A stretch of DNA of 64,000 bases. It comes from Amia ocellicauda (taxonomy: Eukaryota; Chordata; Actinopteri; Amiiformes; Amiidae). Position 1 is the first letter of the stretch. The number at the start of each line of letters is the position of its first letter. The stretch lies in NCBI RefSeq assembly GCF_036373705.1, contig NC_089855.1, positions 4,116,501 to 4,180,500 on the forward strand, written 5' to 3'. A model generated the notes under the pieces. It had not been told where the DNA came from. It saw nothing but the letters and a program-made list of their open reading frames with translations, and made no database searches. This document shows positions 58,499 to 64,000 of the stretch, piece by piece. A program made the translations under genes and the position numbers.

Positions 58499-58623
58499 CT
58501 AATTGCTTTAATTGCCTTTGTGTCCCAGCCTGTAGATCCCCAGTGGACTGAGACCTGGCATAAAGCTGTGTGTGTTCAATTCAGATCCTCAATCCAGCGC
58601 TTCAGTCTAACTGGACCATCAGA
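58499..58623 (+). promoter_or_regulatory. OR-E promoter and noncoding exon 1
   Basis: It has both TAATTG sites, the palindrome with one change (CCCAGTGGACTGAG) and CATAAA at 58559-58564. A 3-nt deletion brings the donor to GA|GTAAGT at 58623/58624, so the donor itself is kept. Confidence 0.65.
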
Positions 58624-58884
58624 GTAAGTGTCCTGTACTCCTCTTCAGAGTGGATCAGCATTGTCTCTCATTATTACACAATTGGAGAAGATGCTAGGGA
58701 ACATTCGCCAATAACCCTCTTATCTTTATATGTCTGAGATCATGTGTGGATCAGTTCATGGATTATAAAATGTTTTCACCTTTTTTGCACTGGGTGTGCA
58801 ACCTTAACTTGTTTTCATAGTTACATAGTGAGATGATAGTGACTAGAGGACAGACACGCTCATGTTTCTGCTGGCATTTCACAG

Positions 58885-58909
58885 GTAAGATCAGCCACCA
58901 CTGCTGGAG
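58885..58909 (+). other. candidate 25-nt micro-exon in OR-E intron
   Basis: It is preceded by GGCATTTCACAG and followed by GTAAGAC; 25 nt. Confidence 0.4.
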
Positions 58910-59117
58910 GTAAGACACCTTACAAAGATACTGTTACCACAGAAGCAAGAGCCTTCATACAACAACAAGGTAGGTTCATGTCATTTTAAATATTCCATAT
59001 GTATGGGAATTTAGATTCTATAAGAAGAGTACAAATTTATTTGGGTGATGACCTTCTGATGATCATCTCCACTTATTGTATTTGTAATTGTCTGCTGATG
59101 TCCTAAATATTGTGTGT

Positions 59118-59119
<2 letters not shown>

Positions 59120-59191
<72 letters not shown>
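59120..59191. repeat. (TA)n microsatellite, about 35 units
   Basis: Expanded version of the short tract in OR-B and OR-D introns, followed by (CA)n. IC-3 lies just to its right. Confidence 0.95.
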
Positions 59192-59194
<3 letters not shown>

Positions 59195-59219
59195 CACACA
59201 CACACATATACATTATATA

Positions 59220-60421
59220 CACTCACCTAAAGGATTATTAGGAACACCTGTTCAATTTCTCATTAATGCAATTATCTAACCAACCAATCACATGGCAGTT
59301 GCTTCAATGCATTTAGGGGTGTGGTCCTGGTCAAGACAATCTCCTGAACTCCAAACTGAATGTCTGAATGGGAAAGAAAGGTGATTTAAGCAATTTTGAG
59401 CGTGGCATGGTTGTTGGTGCCAGACGGGCCGCTCTGAGTATTTCACAATCTGCTCAGTTACTGGGATTTTCACGCACAACCATTTCTAGGGTTTACAAAG
59501 AATGGTGTGAAAAGGGAAAAACATCCAGTATGCGGCAGTCCTGTGGGCGAAAATGCCTTGTTGATGCTAGAGGTCAGAGGAGAATGGGCCGACTGATTCA
59601 AGCTGATAGAAAAGCAACTTTGACTGAAATAACCACTCGTTACAACCGAGGTATGCAGCAAAGCATTTGTGAAGCCACAAAACGTACAACCTTGAGGTGG
59701 ATGGGCTACAACAGCAGAAGACCCCACCGGGTACCACTCATCTCCACTACAAATAGGAAAAAGAGGCTACAATTTGCACAAGCTCACCAAAATTGGACAG
59801 TTGAAGACTGGAAAAATGTTGCCTGGTCTGATGAGTCTCGATTTCTGTTGAGACATTCAGATGGTAGAGTCAGAATTTGGCGTAAACAGAATGAGAACAT
59901 GGATCCATCATGCCTTGTTACCACTGTGAAGGCTGGTGGTGGTGGTGTAATGGTGTGGGGGATGTTTTCTTGGCACACTTTAGGCCTCGTTTAAATGCCA
60001 TGGCCTACCTGAGCATTGTTTCTGACCATGTCCATCCCTTTATGACCACCATGTACCCATCCTCTGATGGCTACTTCCAGCAGGATAATGCACCATGTCA
60101 CAAAGGTCGAATCATTTCAAATTGGTTTCTTGAACATGACAATGAGTTCACTGTACTAAACTGGCCCCCACAGTCACCAGATCTCAACCCAATAGAGCAT
60201 CTTTGGGATGTGGTGGAACGGGAGCTTCGTGCCCTGGATGTGCATCCCACAAATCTCCATCAACTGCAAGATGCTATCCTATCAATATGGGCCAAGATTT
60301 CTAAAGAATGCTTTCAGCACCTTGTTGAACCAATGCCACGTAGAATTAAGGCAGTTCTGAAGGTGAAAGGGGGTCAAACACAGTATTAGTATGGTGTTCC
60401 TAATAATCCTTTAGGTGAGTG
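59220..60421 (+). mobile_element. DD36E Tc1/mariner transposon IC-3 in OR-E intron
   Basis: Same terminal repeats as IC-1, flanked by TA on both sides. It is in the same orientation as OR-E and to the right of the microsatellite. Its right end lies only 27 nt before the first base of OR-E exon 2. Confidence 0.93.
59368..60389 (+). pseudogene. DD36E transposase pseudogene (IC-3)
   Basis: Open for 208 codons, through D155 of the triad, then broken by a 19-nt deletion after SWHTLG (near 59984). The second part (from about 59990 in another frame) keeps FQQDNAPCH and [12 protein letters not shown] single deletion separates it from an intact frame. Confidence 0.9.
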
Positions 60422-60479
60422 TATGTGTATACTTCTATTTCATTGCAGGATCAGATCTCATCATTTCTGGTTAACAGCC

Positions 60480-61442
60480 ATGGCTGATGCAAACTACACA
60501 GGATCAATGGTCAGTGAATTCATTATTGTTGGTTTCCCTGGACTGCAGGACAGAGAGAGCAAGGCCATCCTGTTTGCTGTGTTCCTGACAGTCTACCTCC
60601 TCATTCTACTGGGCAATTTTCTCCTTATTACCATACTGGCTGCAGACACAAGCTTGCACACCCCCATGTACCTGACAATATGTAGTTTGGCCATTATTGA
60701 CATCAGCCTTTCTACATGCACTGTACCCACTATGCTAGCTGTCTTCAGTTCTACTACTCACACTGTCTCCTTCTCAGCATGCTTCACCCAGACCTATTTC
60801 TTTCTGGCTCTGTTGACTACAGAAAGCTTTATCTTGCTGCTCATGTCTTATGACAGGTATGTGGCCATCTGTCACCCACTCCACCACCCAGCCAGGATTA
60901 CCATTAGGTTCACTTTGAAACTCATAGTTGTTTGTTGGCTGGGAGGGTTCCTGTGCCCAATCCTTACATTAATTCTAGCACTTACAAAGCGGTTCTGTGG
61001 ACCCAATAGAGTTCTGCAATGTTACTGTGATTATTCAGGAGTGCTGCGCCTGGCCTGTGGAGATGTTCTCTCTATCAGCTACGTTAGTTTATTTGTTGGA
61101 CTGAGTGTTCTTCTCATCCCTCTGTTTCTCATCCTGTTGTCCTATGTGAAGATCCTTCTGTCAGTATTGTGTATGTCTAGCTCAGGGGGAAGAGCCAAGG
61201 CCGTGTCCACCTGCAGTTCACACCTGCTGGTCCTTTCTGTGTTCTACCTCACTACAGCAGGGGTCTTCACCTCCTACAGGATTACTGGGACCTCAGTGGA
61301 CATGCGTGTTATGGGGTCTGTGATTCAGAATGTCTTCCCTGCCCTCATTAATCCAATTATCTATTGCCTGAGGACTAAAGACATCAGGGACAGCTTGGTG
61401 AAAACACGGAGAAAGAGCAGTGTCTTCCCAGGTAGGAAGTGA
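60480..61442 (+). CDS. odorant receptor OR-E (intact, 320 aa)
   Basis: This is an intact OR with the shared N-terminus (N5-Y-T) and SLHTPMY. The DRY motif region reads MSYDRYVAICHPLHHP (Ser for Ala, His for Tyr), with loop-2 cysteines, KAVSTCSSH and INPIIYCLRTKDIR (Ile replaces Met before NPIIY). It has FTSYRITGTS in the TM6/loop-3 region, shared only with the chimeric pseudogene, and Cys in place of Arg at the end of TM5 (SVLCMSSS). The acceptor AG is at 60447-60448, just after a transposon. The start at 60480 is the conserved MADANYTGS. Confidence 0.95.
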   Translation: MADANYTGSMVSEFIIVGFPGLQDRESKAILFAVFLTVYLLILLGNFLLITILAADTSLHTPMYLTICSLAIIDISLSTCTVPTMLAVFSSTTHTVSFSACFTQTYFFLALLTTESFILLLMSYDRYVAICHPLHHPARITIRFTLKLIVVCWLGGFLCPILTLILALTKRFCGPNRVLQCYCDYSGVLRLACGDVLSISYVSLFVGLSVLLIPLFLILLSYVKILLSVLCMSSSGGRAKAVSTCSSHLLVLSVFYLTTAGVFTSYRITGTSVDMRVMGSVIQNVFPALINPIIYCLRTKDIRDSLVKTRRKSSVFPGRK

Positions 61443-64000
61443 AAAGTTGGATTGGATTACTTGCAATATGCATGGGATATACTTTAAATATATATTTTAG
61501 TGTAATCCCTATTGAAAATACAGAGCAGAAATCAACCTGTAAAATGTAAATTGTTTTACTAGCTTGGCAGAAACACAAAAAACAATAACTGTCTTCCCAA
61601 ACAGCATATGAGACCATTCAGTTCTCTGTCACCATCACGTTCACACTCACAACACGCTGCAGAATTGTGACCATGTAGCCTAATCCAAAGAGGTACTTTA
61701 ATCCCCATTAAGCCTCAGTGCTATGTTTAAAGGTACTGAGTAATTTAAACCTGGCCTCATACAGAACCAAGAAATATATTAAATTAATTAAAATGATTCG
61801 TTTAATAAAACAAAATGTTTCTCCTGGTAAAGCATAATATAAAGGTTTAATGCTGAACTGTACAATAATTAATTTGGGGCACATAACTACTGCAGTAGAA
61901 TGGAAAAGGATATACAAATAAATGTTTTCATTTGAAGATGTACTTTCCATTGCAAGTAGCATCTCACACATCTACAGCTTTTTCCTTGTTTAAGATATAT
62001 GTAATCATCCCCCCACCACCCATTCATAGTAAGACTAAATTAAATGAGAAATATTGCAATGAGATCATTACTGCTATTGCAATAAGTTCTGGACTTTATT
62101 TTTAAATACTTAACTAACAAAACAACTTAAAATAAATATAGAAATAAGTATTAATAAACACTAGGCAACATAAAAAATGCCTCCCCCTTTAGGACTTTTT
62201 TTGTGTCCCAAGCATATTACAAATATTAGATTTTTTTTTTTTTTTTTTAATGCATAACATGTCTCAAAACTCCTATCTTTATTCACTGATCGGCCTATAA
62301 AACCTTAGATTAAACAGTTGGGCATAATTCTGTGAGTGTGTGCATTAATGTATACAAATATTGCAAAGATTCTTAATTTCATTTCATTTTTACATGAAAT
62401 AATCCCAATATTGCGATTTCTTCCAATGTCATTCCGGACAACAGACATTCATGAGATTTACATCAGATTGCATTTTGCTAGCCATGTGACAGGACATTAC
62501 ATCATTCAGAAGATTATGAAGGACCTGTGCAAAAGGCTGTGCAAAAAGTTTAGTAAGTCTATCCTAAAATGTTGATAATTTGTCGTTTTCAATCACTTGT
62601 ACACTAGGGTACAAAATTCTGTCATACTGGACAACACTTAAAAAGCATTTATAATATTGTTTTAAAAACAAAAAGTATATTAAATGTGAAAGATGACATG
62701 GAATAGTTGTAGGTCAAAGTAATACATTTACATAAGTAGTCAAGTAATTACCTGATTCAAAAGTTAAAACTTGTATTTTGTAATTCCGGAAAACAATTAC
62801 TTTCTGATATCCAACAATGTTACTCGTTATCCAGAGTGACTTGCTTATAATTTTATTGTTTTTAGGTGTATTTGTAAGCGTGTAGGCATCAATTTTACAT
62901 TACCATGTTGTATTAACACCACAGTAACATGTTTATAACATTATATATAGTTATCATGCAAATTTGTCTGTGTGGATGTCCTTAAGTAACAAACGAGGTG
63001 GCAACATGCTCATTATTGTTTTGTTTTAATTCATGTTCATGCCAAGAAGCCATTTGCAAGTTTTAAGAGAATATATAAATCCAGGTTAAAAAATATCATA
63101 ATTCCTATAAATTTAAAATGTTGTGATATCATAATGTTCAATTTACTTTTTAATCTGTTGAAATGTTAATGAATTTAATTGAATTGGCTTAATGTCATAA
63201 ATGAGTTAAAACGTTGTTACAGTTTACTTTTTTTAATGGCATATGTTTACATGTTTCCAGTATAACCTAAAAAATAGTTAATGGTTAAGTTAATGGATTT
63301 TCAATCTTAAAATGTTTTACTGCTACTGTTTTATAAAATAGGCTATGCCTTGAGTGGAAGTGTCTCACTGTCTGTTAAATACAGAATGAGTGTTTCATCT
63401 TTGTTGCTGAGACAATCTTTAGATATCATCCCATATGAAATCTCAGTCACAGTATTTCATTCCAAGTAACTATATCAGTCAGGTAGGACAACACAGATTA
63501 TTCTTGTAAAAATAAATAAATCAGTGTCCTTGAGTTAAGGATACAACAATAATCATATAATTTGTACTAGATAACATTTCCAGCATTCTTCACTATTCAG
63601 TGTTATGTTTGGGGTGACTAACTTCAAAAAATGTGCCGGTGTCAATAGAAAAGCCAAAATTTGTGAGATTAATTGTGATTTTTTTTATTTATTCCTAGAC
63701 TGCATATGTTTGTTGATATCAAACTATGAATACTTATAACCCACTCTATGCTGACAAAAAACTAAAGTCAAATAATTTGCAAATCTATCATTGTTATCCG
63801 GTATGACATTTGTGATACTAGAAATCATATGATTTATAATAAAAAAGTATAAATGATTATTTTCAGAAATAAAACTTTTTGAAATATATACATGACATTC
63901 TAATGAAGGTAGAGAGAGGTTTGATTTGTATTTTAAACTAATTATATGTGTTTACCATTTTAAAATCCTTATTCGTCACTGACCATATACAGCTGTAACC
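61443..64000. other. B-type OR-E 3' flank to window end
   Basis: Homologous to 13200-15585 and 48040-50640. TATAAAA at 62296-62302 and GTAAGT at 62553 are conserved. A minus-strand frame at 61708-61971 resembles that of OR-B but has no domain. The site around 63939-63940 (AAACTA|ATTATA) is the unoccupied target of the Tc1 fragment at 15588. No firm gene is seen. Confidence 0.6.

Noticed and set aside
59011..59279. Frames of alternating Ile-Tyr on both strands
   Set aside because: Translation of the (TA)n microsatellite; not a gene.

Overview
The window looks like a piece of a ray-finned fish genome. It is AT-rich and has no operon-like layout. Its only protein family with intact single-copy-type genes is a tandem cluster of fish-type odorant receptor (OR) genes. 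The rest is mostly transposable elements common in fish genomes: Tc1/mariner, CR1, L2, DIRS, Ty3/gypsy, PIF/Harbinger, hAT-like elements and retroviral-type LTRs. I cannot name the species.

OR cluster. Five intact OR genes lie on the + strand: OR-A 1096-2058, OR-B 12205-13167, OR-C 27001-27963, OR-D 47045-47995 and OR-E 60480-61442. There is also a broken chimeric OR (33695-35395) and an inverted OR fragment (about 32940-33166, minus strand). Each intact gene has the same plan: two homeodomain-type TAATTG sites, a CCCAGT-GG-ACTGGG palindrome, a TATAAA or CATAAA box, a short noncoding exon 1 ending in a splice donor, an intron, and one exon holding the whole coding region. A 25-nt segment with acceptor and donor dinucleotides sits in the intron of all six copies and may be a micro-exon.

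Duplication history. Two 3'-flank types exist. The A type follows OR-A, OR-C and the chimeric OR. The B type follows OR-B, OR-D and OR-E. The OR-D and OR-E units (about 43.0-50.6 kb and 56.4-63.96 kb) are a recent duplication about 13.4 kb apart. OR-C has a hybrid 5' region, and the chimeric pseudogene joins an OR-C-like front to an OR-E-like back.

Transposons. Three copies of one Tc1/mariner family with DD36E catalytic spacing (here called IC) lie in the OR-C, OR-D and OR-E introns. The OR-C copy encodes an uninterrupted 346-residue transposase; the other two are frameshifted. The OR-D and OR-E copies have opposite orientations on either side of the same (TA)n tract, so they are independent insertions. 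Other elements: Tc1 relics at 15.6, 19.3-20.9, 24.7 and 35.6 kb; CR1 at 4.2, 10.2, 16.4 and 18.4 kb; L2 at 8.2 and 36.0 kb; gypsy gag remnants at 2.4 and 21.3 kb; a rearranged DIRS fragment at 50.9-51.8 kb; Harbinger pieces at 28.3, 38.3 and 42.0 kb; LTRs at 7.4, 30.5, 34.0, 53.4 and 54.3 kb.

The signals most worth a second look are an OR fragment held between 68-bp inverted repeats (32872-33365), the conserved 25-nt intronic segment, repeated IC insertion next to OR splice acceptors, and a TATA-plus-donor module conserved in the B-type 3' flanks. All similarities come from reading the sequence; no database search was run.
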